This document shows, piece by piece, positions 17,869 to 26,766 of a stretch of 64,000 nt of DNA. Below the pieces are notes generated by a model, which searched no databases, had not been told where the DNA came from, and saw nothing but the letters and a program-made list of their open reading frames with translations. Within the stretch, counting starts at the first letter, position 1, and each line of letters opens with the position of its first letter. This DNA is from AP-15 sp963789025. GTDB taxonomy: Bacteria; Pseudomonadota; Alphaproteobacteria; ATCC43930; CGMCC-115725. The stretch is from positions 558,001 through 622,000 of the forward strand of contig CAWBIT010000013.1 of the NCBI GenBank assembly GCA_963789025.1, in the 5' to 3' direction. The position numbers were made by a program, and so were the translations under genes.

Positions 17869-18190
17869 TTCAACGATCGCGTCCAACTCAGGCGCTTTGA
17901 CGTAAGCCATGGCGTCCACGTCATCCAGCTTTTTGTCGAAGGCGATCCAACCCGCTGTTTCGATGGGGTTGCGCCGGCATTTTCCAGATCGGGACAGATC
18001 GACCACCAAGCCGTGGCGCGCTTTCCCTTCAGCAGCCCGGCATCGGACAAGATCCAAGGCCCATGGCGGATGGCGGAGCTTGCCGGCAGCAGCCGCACTT
18101 TTGAGCAAGCGGGCGAGCTGTGGCTCGGCACGCAAGGTGTCGGGATTCCGAGGCCTTCATCATTCCTGGCGGCTCTTGGGCTTGAGGAGT
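17869..18190 (-). pseudogene. DJ-1/PfpI family protein relic
   Basis: On the minus strand, pieces in two frames align to a DJ-1/PfpI domain: TLRAEPQLARLLKSAAAAGK in one, then GPWILSDAGLLKGKRATAWW in another, then LDAIVE. The nucleophile-elbow AxxCHGP segment is broken by a frameshift and there is no intact start. It fills the gap between the flavodoxin and tautomerase genes. Confidence 0.6.
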
Positions 18191-18196
18191 AAAACC

Positions 18197-18622
18197 ATGC
18201 TACTCGCACGCATCGATCTTATTAAGGGAAAGTCGACTGAATATCGCCAAACCGTGGGCGACGTCGTGTACACGGCCATGGTGGAGATACTGAAGGCGCC
18301 CAAGGACGACCGTTTCCAGGTGATCGCAGAGCACGACGAGTCTAACCTCATATATGACCCCGAACTTCTTGGTATCAGCCGAAGCAAGGACATAGTCTTT
18401 GTGCAGTTGACGCTGGCCGCAGGCCGCACGCTGCAACAGAAGCGCGGCTTCTATAAGCGCGTGCTGGATGATCTGCACGATCGCCTCGGTGTCAGAAGGG
18501 AGGATGTTTTCGTCAGCCTGGTTGGAATGGGGCGCGGCGACTGGTCCTTTGGAAACGGCGAGGCGTCCCTCGCGTCCGAGGTCGCCGAGAGACCGATGGC
18601 CGATCCTCGATATGCCTCTTGA
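18197..18622 (+). CDS. Tautomerase-superfamily protein (copy 1)
   Basis: ATG 18197; 141 residues MLLARIDLIKGKSTEYRQTV, FQVIAEHDESNLIYDPELLG, LVGMGRGDWSFGNGEASLA. It has the doubled beta-alpha-beta tautomerase-like pattern. The residue after Met is Leu, not the catalytic Pro1, so it is either a non-catalytic member or uses another mechanism. It probably belongs to one transcription unit with the secreted protein and second tautomerase. Confidence 0.85.
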   Translation: MLLARIDLIKGKSTEYRQTVGDVVYTAMVEILKAPKDDRFQVIAEHDESNLIYDPELLGISRSKDIVFVQLTLAAGRTLQQKRGFYKRVLDDLHDRLGVRREDVFVSLVGMGRGDWSFGNGEASLASEVAERPMADPRYAS

Positions 18623-18640
18623 ATTGAGAGCAGCGACACC

Positions 18641-18670
18641 GATATAGATGTATATACTCTTATATTGAGG
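18641..18670 (+). promoter_or_regulatory. Shared promoter element, site A
   Basis: ATGTATATACTCTTATAT at 18648-18665 lies 38 bp upstream of the ATG at 18703. It matches 15 of 18 positions of site B (40102 region) and relates to sites C and D. The -35 is poor here while TATAT provides a -10. Confidence 0.5.
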
Positions 18671-18702
18671 CAATGGGTGAATGCCCGAATAGGAGAAATG
18701 AC

Positions 18703-19050
18703 ATGAAGACTCTTCTAGCGACCGCAGCGCTCGCCATTGCTGGAGTGGTGACGGTTCAGGCGACGGATATAGCTCCCGTGACCGGCCATTGGACGAAGCT
18801 CGGTGCGCGCTTCTCCGCCTTGGTCTACTACATCGACGAGCCCGACGGCTTTCATGTGGTAGTGACTACCCAACAGGGCGCGAGGGACAAAGCCGCAGTC
18901 GAGCGGTTCGAGACGGTGTTGGCGGCGGGACAGTCGGCCGCGGTTTCCATTCCGCGTGCCGCGGGCGCGGCGCCGGCGCGGATCGTGTTCAGCAACGCCG
19001 GCGGTCATCTGCACATCGCCGAGCCTCCCGCCTCCGTTGCCGCCGAATGA
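18703..19050 (+). CDS. Small secreted/periplasmic protein
   Basis: ATG 18703 is preferred because AGGAG lies 8 bp upstream. The N-terminus MKTLLATAALAIAGVVTVQA is a signal peptide with cleavage likely after AxA. The mature part (about 95 residues) resembles no family I can name; it contains HWTKLGARFSALVYYIDEPD. It is located between two tautomerase genes and behind shared promoter site A. Confidence 0.75.
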   Translation: MKTLLATAALAIAGVVTVQATDIAPVTGHWTKLGARFSALVYYIDEPDGFHVVVTTQQGARDKAAVERFETVLAAGQSAAVSIPRAAGAAPARIVFSNAGGHLHIAEPPASVAAE

Positions 19051-19094
19051 CCCCACACGATTAGCACCCGCACGACCAGCAAAGGAGACCACAT

Positions 19095-19523
19095 ATGCCC
19101 CTCGCCAAGATTCATGTGCTCGAAGGACACTACGACGAGGCGCGTCTCGGCAAGGTGTCGAGCGCGGTTCAAAACGCTCTGATCAGTGCATTAGGCATCC
19201 CGCCGGAGGACTTCTTCCAGATCATTCACATTCTGCCGAAGAGCCAATTCCGTCATACGCCATCATTCCTGGGACTGAACTATTCGGATGATCTGATTGT
19301 GTTGGAGATTACGTTCATTTCCGGCCGTCCCAAGGAGAAGAGACTGGGACTGCTGAAGGCCTTGAACGACGCAGTGGTCTCAGCAGCACAGATCTCTCCG
19401 GATGAGCTCTTGATCACGCTCTACGAGACGCCAGGCGAGAACATCTCTTTCGGCCGCGGACTGGCTCAACGAGCCCATGTTGCGGACCAGGAGGCAGCGG
19501 CTGCGCACGCTGCCGAAAGCTGA
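19095..19523 (+). CDS. Tautomerase-family protein (copy 2)
   Basis: Starts MPLAKIHVLEGHYDEARLGK, with Pro after the initiator Met as the catalytic base of 4-oxalocrotonate tautomerase and malonate-semialdehyde decarboxylase families. At 142 residues it is a fused, two-repeat form (QISPDELLITLYETPGENISFGRG in the second half). It is preceded by AAAGGAG. Likely role: keto-enol tautomerisation, or hydration of an unsaturated acid. Confidence 0.88.
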   Translation: MPLAKIHVLEGHYDEARLGKVSSAVQNALISALGIPPEDFFQIIHILPKSQFRHTPSFLGLNYSDDLIVLEITFISGRPKEKRLGLLKALNDAVVSAAQISPDELLITLYETPGENISFGRGLAQRAHVADQEAAAAHAAES

Positions 19524-19564
19524 GGAGAGTTCCTTCTCACCATCGGAAATCCCGATATGACGTC

Positions 19565-19655
19565 GACGCTCTGAAGAAGGCCCCCGAAGCCTTCATTGGA
19601 ATGCTCGACGGGCGCAATTTCGGCAAGCTGATCGTGCGCGTTGGGGCGGAACTGA
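19565..19655 (+). pseudogene. C-terminal relic of a CurA-type NADP-dependent oxidoreductase
   Basis: The reading LKKAPEAFIGMLDGRNFGKL and IVRVGAEL is the conserved end of leukotriene-B4-dehydrogenase/CurA proteins (APEAFxGLLxGxNxGKxVVRV). No N-terminal part is present. It directly precedes the thiolase. Confidence 0.55.
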
Positions 19656-19679
19656 TACGTAATGAGGAGAGTTTCATCA

Positions 19680-20867
19680 ATGTCGCAGCGTTCTGTCGTT
19701 GTTGTCGCGCCGGTGCGAACCGCGATTGGTACTTTTGGCGGGAGCCTGAAAGAAATTCCGGCGCCCGATCTCGGCGCCATCGCCATCAAAGCCGCGGTCG
19801 CACGCGCTGGCCTTGATCCCGAAGAGGTCGGGACGGTCGTCATGGGCAATGTCATTCAGGCTGGCGCCAAGATGAACCCGGCGCGCCAAGCGGCTATCCA
19901 TGCCGGATTGCCAGTGTCTGTTCCCGCGATGACCGTGAACCGCGTCTGCGGCTCGGGCGCGCAGGCGATCGTGTCGGCATCCCACGAGATCATGTCGGGC
20001 GCGGTCGAGACTGCGGTGGCCGGCGGCATGGAGAACATGGATCTGGCGCCTTACCTGATCGCGCGCGGCCGCTGGGGCTACCGTATGGGCGACGGGCAGC
20101 TCTATGACAGCATGCTGCGCGACGGCCTCAATGACCCATTTTCAGACCAGCACTCGGGCTGGCACACCGAGGATCTGGTACGCGAATTCCAGGTTATCCG
20201 AGAGGCGCAGGACCGGTGGGCGTTGCGCTCCCAGCAGCGTTTTGCGGCGGCGCAGGCAGCCGGCAAATTCGAGCACGAGATCATCGCGGTCGAACTGTCC
20301 GGGCGGAAGTGCCCTACCTTGTTCGAGACGGACGAGCACAACCGGCCAGAAACAACGCTGACCACACTGGCGGCGCTGAAACCGGCTTTTCGCTCGGACG
20401 GCACGATCACTGCCGGCAACGCGCCCGGCCTCAATAGCGGCGCAGCCGCGCTCGTCCTCGCGGATCGGGACTGGGCGGAGCGGCGCGGTCTCGAACCGGT
20501 AGTCCGGCTCGTCTCCTACGGCATTGCCGCCGTCGCGCCGGGAATGTTCGGCCTCGGACCGATCCCAGCAGTGCGCAAGGCGCTCGACCGTGCCGGATGG
20601 AAACTCGGTGACATCGAGCGCATCGAGATCAACGAGGCCTTTGCGGCGATCGCGATCGTCGTGACCCGCGAGCTCGGTCTGCCGGAGGACATAGTCAATG
20701 TCGAGGGTGGCGCGATAGCGCATGGCCATCCGATTGGCGCGACGGGCGCGGTGCTGACAACCCGCCTGATCCACTCGATGCGCCGCGACGGCCTCAAGCG
20801 CGGCATCGTCACGTTATGCATCGGCGGCGGCCAAGGCATCGCGCTCGCACTTGAGATCCTCTCTTAA
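19680..20867 (+). CDS. Acetyl-CoA acetyltransferase / thiolase
   Basis: ATG 19680 has GAGGAG upstream. At 396 residues it carries every thiolase motif: VNRVCGSGAQAIVSA with the acyl-accepting Cys near 90, NVEGGAIAHGHPIGATGA with the His near 350, and CIGGGQGIA with the deprotonating Cys near 380. It condenses acetyl-CoA units or cleaves a 3-ketoacyl-CoA. With the ligase, CoA-transferases and hydratase in this window it could close a beta-oxidation-like route. Confidence 0.95.
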   Translation: MSQRSVVVVAPVRTAIGTFGGSLKEIPAPDLGAIAIKAAVARAGLDPEEVGTVVMGNVIQAGAKMNPARQAAIHAGLPVSVPAMTVNRVCGSGAQAIVSASHEIMSGAVETAVAGGMENMDLAPYLIARGRWGYRMGDGQLYDSMLRDGLNDPFSDQHSGWHTEDLVREFQVIREAQDRWALRSQQRFAAAQAAGKFEHEIIAVELSGRKCPTLFETDEHNRPETTLTTLAALKPAFRSDGTITAGNAPGLNSGAAALVLADRDWAERRGLEPVVRLVSYGIAAVAPGMFGLGPIPAVRKALDRAGWKLGDIERIEINEAFAAIAIVVTRELGLPEDIVNVEGGAIAHGHPIGATGAVLTTRLIHSMRRDGLKRGIVTLCIGGGQGIALALEILS

Positions 20868-20905
20868 GAACGCTGCCGAAGCAGAGAGGAAGGGATGTTG
20901 AGACT

Positions 20906-20990
20906 TGAGAGGACATCGCGGTTGTGACTGGCGGAAACTCAGGCATCGGCCTTGCGATCGGCAAGAGGCAGGGCGGCGAGCCCGCATAGT
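20906..20990 (+). pseudogene. SDR N-terminal relic
   Basis: EDIAVVTGGNSGIGLAIGKR is a typical Rossmann loop of short-chain dehydrogenases. A stop follows six codons later and no start codon lies in frame, so only this fragment remains downstream of the thiolase. Confidence 0.55.
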
Positions 20991-21014
20991 AGGGTCTCGT
21001 CTATCAAAGCACCG

Positions 21015-22619
21015 TCAATGGCCGACCGGGGCGCTGCCGCCCAATTTGACTTTGCGCAAGATCAGCGCCAGTGGCACGGTCGCGAGCGAGATTACCATCA
21101 GCAGCCAAAAGACGTCCATATAGCCGAGGAACGAGGCCTGTACCTGCAGCTGCTGCCCAATCCATTGGATGGCCTGGTGCTTGGCCTCCCATAGTGAGCT
21201 GCCCTGCGCGACAAAGTAGTTCGTCACCTGATGCAGCGTGTCATGATATTGGACGCTCGAAGGGATCGCCTGGCCGACGAGCCGGGTTTGATGGAACTGC
21301 TCGCGGTCCCACAGCACATTGGAGGCGAGCGAGATGCCGATCGAGCCGCCGGTATTGCGGGCCGCATTGAGCAGGGCCGAGGCTTGGTCGGTCTTGTCGG
21401 GCGGAACGCCATTGTAAGACGCGGTTATAATCGGCAGGAAGACCAGCGGTAGTCCGATGCCGAGCAGCATCCGCGAGCGGGCGAAGAACCAGAAATCGAG
21501 ATCGCTGTATACATTGATCATGTCGTACATCGAGAGCGCGGTGATCACCGCCCCGACGGCGATCAGATATTTAGGCTGGACCTTCCCCGACAGTGGGCCG
21601 ACGACGAACATCATCACCATCGTGACGACGCCGCCGGGCGACAGCACGAGGCCCGCCCAGGTCGCGGTATAGCCGAAATCCGCTTGCACGAGGTTGGGCA
21701 GGAACTGGGTGGTCGCGAGCAAGATCGCGCCGCTCGCCAGCATCACGACAAAGCAGGCGCCGAACTGGCGCGTCGCCACCATCCGCAGATCGATCATCGG
21801 ATTGCGGCGGCTCGCCTCCCATGGGATCATCAGTACGAACGCCAGCGCACAAACCGCCGCAACGTCTACAATGAAGGTCGACGCGAACCAGTCGTCCTCG
21901 AGCCCGCGATCGAGCATGATCTCGAGCGCGCCGAGAAAAGTTGCGACCAACACAAAGCCAATGAGATCGAACCCCCCCCGCTGCCGCAGCCGTTTGCGCT
22001 GTTCGGCCGCATCTTGCGGCGCCGGCAGGATTGCCGCGATCAGCGCGAACGCGATCAAGCCGACCGGGCCATTGATCATAAAGCACCAGCGCCAGGACAG
22101 ATTGTCGGCGAGCCAGCCGCCCAGTGTCGGCCCGACCACCGGCGCCACCACCACCGCCACTCCGAACAGCGCAAAGCCCTGGCCGCGCTTTTCCGGCGGA
22201 AAGGCATCCGCCAGGATCGACTGCGCAAGCGGCACCATGCCGCCGCCGCCGAGGCCCTGCACGAGGCGGAACAGCAGCAGCGCGTCGAGGTTCCAGGCGT
22301 AACCGCACAACACCGAGCTCGCGGTAAACAGCGCGAGGCAAATCAGGAAGAAGGTCTTGCGGCTGAGCAGCCGGGCGAGAAAGCTGCTCGCCGTCAGACT
22401 GACGGCGTTGGCGACCAGATAGGTCGTCACGACCCAGGACGCCTCGTCGGTGCTCACCCCCAGACCGCCTGCGATGTAGGGCAGCACGACGTTGGCGATC
22501 GTCGTGTCGAGCACCTCCATGAAAGACGCGAATGCCACCAGAACGGCGATCAGCCAAGGGTTGGCTCCTGCGCTGCTTGCCGCGGCGGCAGCGTCCGCTC
22601 GGATGGCGGCGGCGCTCAT
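21015..22619 (-). CDS. emrB: EmrB/DHA2-type MFS multidrug exporter (copy 1)
   Basis: ATG 22619 overlaps the stop of the upstream emrA frame (ATGA). The 534-residue protein has 14 predicted membrane segments. Family landmarks are FMEVLDTTIANVVLPYIAGG (motif D1 of DHA2), SWVVTTYLVANAV and GPTLGGWLADNLSWRWCFMI (motif C). Together with EmrA and an outer-membrane channel it would expel hydrophobic drugs by proton antiport. It is about 75% similar to the copy at 37769. The divergent TetR at 24191 is its likely repressor. Confidence 0.92.
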   Translation of the reverse strand: MSAAAIRADAAAAASSAGANPWLIAVLVAFASFMEVLDTTIANVVLPYIAGGLGVSTDEASWVVTTYLVANAVSLTASSFLARLLSRKTFFLICLALFTASSVLCGYAWNLDALLLFRLVQGLGGGGMVPLAQSILADAFPPEKRGQGFALFGVAVVVAPVVGPTLGGWLADNLSWRWCFMINGPVGLIAFALIAAILPAPQDAAEQRKRLRQRGGFDLIGFVLVATFLGALEIMLDRGLEDDWFASTFIVDVAAVCALAFVLMIPWEASRRNPMIDLRMVATRQFGACFVVMLASGAILLATTQFLPNLVQADFGYTATWAGLVLSPGGVVTMVMMFVVGPLSGKVQPKYLIAVGAVITALSMYDMINVYSDLDFWFFARSRMLLGIGLPLVFLPIITASYNGVPPDKTDQASALLNAARNTGGSIGISLASNVLWDREQFHQTRLVGQAIPSSVQYHDTLHQVTNYFVAQGSSLWEAKHQAIQWIGQQLQVQASFLGYMDVFWLLMVISLATVPLALILRKVKLGGSAPVGH

Positions 22620-23881
22620 AGCCATGCCCTCAGCTGCTGGGAAAGCGACGGGTGGGGATCGACACGTACGCTGACTTCGACGGACATGCCCGGGCCGAGT
22701 GCGACATCGGTCGGCGGATTGTCCATGACGATCTTGACCGGCACGCGCTGCACGATCTTGACCCAGTTGCCGGTGGCATTCTCAGCCGGGAGCAGCGAGA
22801 ACGCGGTGCCGGATCCCGGCTGCACGCTGGCCACGTAACCGTGGATCATGCGTTCCGGATAGGCGTCGATGTCGATCGTCACAGATGCCCGGGCCGCATC
22901 TCGTCGAGCTGTGTTTCCTTAAAGTTCGCCCAGATCCAGATGTCGTCCGGCACGAACATCGTCAGGTTTGTGCCCGCTTGCGCGTACTCGCCGACCCCGG
23001 CCGAGAGTTGGACGACCCGGCCCGGCTGATCTGCCGTAACGGTCGTATAGCCGAGATTGATTCGGGCTTGGTCGCGCTGGGCTTTAGCTTGCGCCAGGCT
23101 GGCAACGGCGCTGTCGCGTTGCGCCTTCAGCGCCTCGATCTGCCGCTGCGCCAGCTTAAGCGTCGCTTGCGCACTGTCGAGTGCGGCCTGGTCCTGATGC
23201 AGCTGCGAGGTGTATTGCTGGGCGTTCTGAACGGTGCCCGCGATTGTGTGCGCCAGGTATTGGTAGCGCGACGCCTGCTGCTGTGCGAACACCAGCGCCG
23301 CCTGCGACTTGTCCACCTGTGCCTGGTCGGCGCTGATCTGGGCCTGCTGCATATCGAGCTGGGCGTCGATGTTCTCGATGTTGGCTCGCGCCGCGGCGAC
23401 TTGGGCCTTGGCCTGGGCGAGTGCGGCGCGGTAAGTGCGATCGTCGATGCGGGCGATCACGCCGCCAGCGGCGAGGTGCTCGTCGTCGGTGACCGGAACG
23501 GCCGTGATGTAGCCCGACACCTCGGGGGCGATCGCGAATTGACGCGCCGCGATGTAGGCGTCGTCGGTCGTCTCGAAATGGCTGGTAGTTCCAGTAGAGA
23601 TATCCGGCTGGCAGTGCCAGGAGCAAGAACAGCAAACCGAAAGCGACCGCGATCGGATACCGGTGGAACCAGCTCCTGCGGGCGTCGTCCTCCGCATTGC
23701 GGTTCTGCGGTTCGATATCCGCGTCCGTCGCTAAGGGCTCGTCACGACGCGCCGGGGAGCGCAGCCGGAGCTCCCCATCCGAGCCAAATGGCGTGCCCCT
23801 CGCGCTAACCGGCGCGGCTTCAGATCGCGGCGCCTCTAGGCGCGTCTGGCCGTCACTCTCTCGACTATCGCGCTCTAACAT
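22616..23881 (-). pseudogene. emrA: EmrA/HlyD membrane fusion protein with two frameshifts (copy 1)
   Basis: Three frames must be joined to recover the protein seen intact at 36450. From ATG 23881 the frame gives the cytoplasmic tail and membrane anchor (FGLLFLLLALPAGYLYWNY). A shift near 23578 moves to the barrel and coiled-coil (TTDDAYIAARQFAIAPEVSG, then a long Ala/Gln-rich hairpin). A second shift near 22883 (MRPGHL then stop) moves to VTIDIDAYPERMIHGYVASV. Alignment to copy 2 indicates a loss of 2 nt and of 1 nt. If real, the pump lacks its adaptor. Confidence 0.85.
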
Positions 23882-23950
23882 GATCAGGTTTCTCAAACCT
23901 AAATCGAAACGATACGGTTCCGTTCTGATTGACTTAGGCAAGGTGGAGCA

Positions 23951-24133
23951 CTAGCAGGCTGCTGAAAAATGCCCGATGTCCTAAAAAACCCGTCATTCCG
24001 GCCGTAGCAAAGCGGAGAGCCGGAATCCATAACCCGCTGATCTAGATGGATTCCAGCTTTCGCGGGAATGACGGTGAATTCGGTTGTCGGTGGGTTTCCA
24101 ACTCACTCGCAGCCTTTTTCAGCACCCTGCTAG
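23951..24133. mobile_element. MITE-like element, intact copy, flanked by CTAG
   Basis: The element proper is 23955-24129, about 175 bp, between CTAG target repeats. Its ends are CAGGCTGCTGAAAAA and, inverted, CAGGGTGCTGAAAAA. Inside are further inverted halves (GCCGGAATCCAT and ATGGATTCCAGC; TTCGCGGGAATGACGG). It has no coding capacity. The ends resemble those of the IS5-like element at 32284. A second copy at 47992 is interrupted by an IS. Confidence 0.85.
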
Positions 24134-24190
24134 ATCAAGGGGCGTCGATTGCTAATGCCGGGCCGGTTACGGTCGGGATAAAGGGGCGTC

Positions 24191-24880
24191 ATGGAGGCGG
24201 CAACAGTTGCGAGAAAGCGTTCCGGGGCAGACGGGATTGCCCGATCCGGTCGGCCGCCCCGTGCGCTCGCCGGCGAGGTCGAGGAGCGGATCCTGGACGC
24301 GGCTCGGAGGGTGTTTCTCGAGCGCGGCTTCGAGGGCGCGAGCGTCGACGAGATTGCCGACGTCGCGCGCGCCGGAAAGCCGACGATCTATGCGCGGTTC
24401 CCGGGCAAGGAGGCGTTATTCGCCGCGGTGATGGCCCGAAAAGTGAGCGAAAAGACCAGCTTCTATGAGAGCATTTCGCCAACCGGCGCCACGCTCGAGG
24501 CGCGTCTCGCGAGTATCGGCACGGCCATCTTGCGGAATGTCCTGGTGGCCGAGACGGTGGGGTTGGCCCGTGCGGCCATTGCCGAAGCACGCCGGTTTCC
24601 GGACCTGGCGGCCAGCGTCCACCGGATGGCGCGCGAGCGCACGAGCGAAGCCGTCGCGCAACTGCTGGGAGAGCTCCCGGAAGCCGACCAGCTACCGGGC
24701 TTCGCCGCGGACCGCCGCGCCGGCACCGCCCGATATTTTATCGAGCTGATCCTGCTGCCGATGCTGATGCGCGCGCTGTTCGGAGACGACCTGAAGGCGC
24801 TGCGCGCCGAGATCGGGCCGCATGTCGCGCGCACGGTGGCGTTCTTTCTTGCCGCCTGCACCCAGGGCGCAGTGCAATAA
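24191..24880 (+). CDS. TetR-family transcriptional regulator
   Basis: 229 residues. The N-terminal HTH is EERILDAARRVFLERGFEGA, SVDEIADVARAGKPTIYARF and PGKEALFAAVM. The C-terminal domain resembles TetR/AcrR C-terminal modules that bind hydrophobic ligands. It is divergent from emrAB copy 1, separated by the MITE, and probably represses that exporter. Confidence 0.9.
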   Translation: MEAATVARKRSGADGIARSGRPPRALAGEVEERILDAARRVFLERGFEGASVDEIADVARAGKPTIYARFPGKEALFAAVMARKVSEKTSFYESISPTGATLEARLASIGTAILRNVLVAETVGLARAAIAEARRFPDLAASVHRMARERTSEAVAQLLGELPEADQLPGFAADRRAGTARYFIELILLPMLMRALFGDDLKALRAEIGPHVARTVAFFLAACTQGAVQ

Positions 24881-25016
24881 TTCGGCCGCCGTCCTTGCTG
24901 GGATCGGATTGTGGCTGGCGCCCCTGTTCCGAATCTTCGATCAGCTCGCCTCGGGAGCGCTGGTGCCGCTGTTACCCAACTATCAATCGACGTCGGTGAA
25001 CTTCTCGGCCGGGGGT

Positions 25017-25535
25017 AGTGACCCACTTTGAAGTCTGGGCAGCAAGCCAGATTTCCGCGGCTATGGATCAGTCTCACCGAATTTGGCACAGCAACGGCTC
25101 GGCAGCCCATGTGGCCCGGTTCGTGGAACCGCCGGGTGGGCCCAGTAGCACTACCGGACTGCCCCTTCGCAACCAGGTCACCCTCGGCCGCTCCCGGCTG
25201 TTTTGGCTGTTTTCTGCAGCGAAATAACAGCCAATGCAGTAATTGCCAGATCGGAAATACGAGGACTTCTACCGCGTCTGTGATCCCCACGCTTGGAAGC
25301 CCGGCGAAGCGCGAGGCCGGTCCTTCCAAAGCCGACTTTGTCACCTGTTCCACCTGTTTTATCAGGTGCAGATCAGGCTCAGTTCTCGCCATCCGTTGAA
25401 GAACAGTGGGCGTGACCCGACGACATCGATAACAACGCGATAACCGGCCATGCTCACCGCAATAACTCCCGAATGATTGGCAACCGCTGACGTTAGCATG
25501 GTTTTGCTAAATTGTCAACAGATCTTCATGTTATT
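25017..25535 (+). repeat. About 500-bp dispersed repeat, copy 2
   Basis: Same-orientation partner of 14447-14950; together they bracket about 10 kb with thiolase, tautomerases, emrAB and TetR. Conserved ends and short hairpins (CACCTGTTCCACCTGTTTTA region) suggest a non-coding mobile or regulatory repeat rather than a gene. Confidence 0.8.
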
Positions 25536-25740
25536 GAAGCAACACAAAAGGGAGACGGGCTGGACTTCCTCTGCCGACAGATCAGCGCGCCGGCGTGGGT
25601 GACTTCATCGTGGCGACCTTTCTCGCTCAACAGTGGATGCTCGATGCCCCAAGGGGAGCCACCTACGCGGCGTTGTGCCGAAACACCAGTCCCGCCTCTG
25701 GCTCCGCCGCTGTCCACCGTCGCCCGCCTCGCGGGGCGCG
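25536..25740. other. Non-coding stretch after dispersed repeat 2
   Basis: About 200 bp with no family-like reading in any frame and no hairpin that I can support. Reading frames here are short and have atypical composition. Confidence 0.4.
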
Positions 25741-25893
25741 CTACGCGTCTGTGAGCATCAGCCTTGCGACTTGCTCGGGCGCATCGATCTGGACCCAATG
25801 CCCGGCGGACAGCACATGGAGGGAAGGACGCTTCAGGTGAGACTGGAAGTCCTCGGCCACACCGGTATTGAGATAAGGATCCAGTTCTGCACG
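25741..25893 (-). pseudogene. Alpha/beta hydrolase C-terminal relic
   Basis: The minus-strand frame reads HLKRPSLHVLSAGHWVQIDA and PEQVARLMLTDA before a TAG at 25741. AGHWVQIDAPEQV is the usual His-containing end of alpha/beta hydrolases. The nucleophile domain is absent. The break lies at the truncated end of the CoA-transferase. Confidence 0.6.
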
Positions 25894-26765
25894 ATGCGAT
25901 GCAGTTCCGCGAAATTCGCGCGGCGCGCCGCCGCGGTCGCGAAGCGCGGGTCATCCGCGAGATCGGGGCGCCGCATAGCCCGCAGCCAGGACGGAAAGGT
26001 GCGGGACCCGACAAGGCTCGTCGCAACAGTGAAATGCTCGCCGCCCGGTCCAACAAAGAATGGGCAGTCGGTCGCCCCGAGGATCGCCGGTTCGTCGCCG
26101 AGCTCGGCATCGTTCAAATCGACATGCGCGCGCTCGTTGACCGCCATCAAAGTCGCCGCCATTGCGACGTCGATATACTGGCCCGCGCCCGTCGTCTCCC
26201 GCCGGTGCAATGCCGCAAGGATAGCAATCGTGGCCTGCAGTCCCGCATAGACATCGGCGTGCGACAGGCTGTCGGTGCGCGGCTCGCCCAGGGCCTCACC
26301 GTAATGCCGCAAGCTGTTGTGGGTGAACCCGGCCTCCGCCTGTACCGTCGGGGCGTAGGCCATCCGGCCCTGCCATGGCCCGCCCTGGCCGTAGCCGGTG
26401 ATCGAGGCATAGATCAGGCGAGGGTTGCGGGCCGCCAGTGTCTGATAATCGAGCCCCAAATAGCGCAGTGCGCCGGCTCGGAAATTCTCGACGACAACAT
26501 CTGCGGTGTCGCACAGCCGTAACGCCAATTCGCGGGCGCCGGGCACGTTGAGATCGATGCTGACATTGCGCTTGCCGGCGTTCTGCTGCGCGTAGTAGCC
26601 CGACATGCCCGGCATCGACGGAAACGCGAAGCGCGAAACGTCGGGACGCGGCGGCTCGATCTTGATGACCTCGGCGCCAAGGTCCAGCAATGTGCGGGCG
26701 CAGAGCGGACCGGCGAGCACGCGCGAGAAATCGACGACGCGGATGCCGGAAAGCGGGCCGCTCAT
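25833..26765 (-). pseudogene. Class III CoA-transferase, 3' truncated
   Basis: ATG 26765 begins MSGPLSGIRVVDFSRVLAGP; the body continues DLGAEVIKIEPPRPDVSRFA, NAGKRNVSIDLNVPGA, SITGYGQGGPWQGRMAYAPT and an IDVAMAATLMAVNE region with the probable catalytic Asp. About 290 family residues remain of an expected 380-400; after FAELHRIVQNWI the frame enters the hydrolase relic in the wrong frame and stops. It starts 1 nt after the enoyl-CoA hydratase stop, so both were one operon. Confidence 0.8.
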
Positions 26766-26766
26766 G

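Noticed and set aside
24463..25392. 309-residue minus-strand frame over TetR and dispersed repeat 2
   Set aside because: Half is antisense to TetR, and the repeat part is shared only as repeat DNA.
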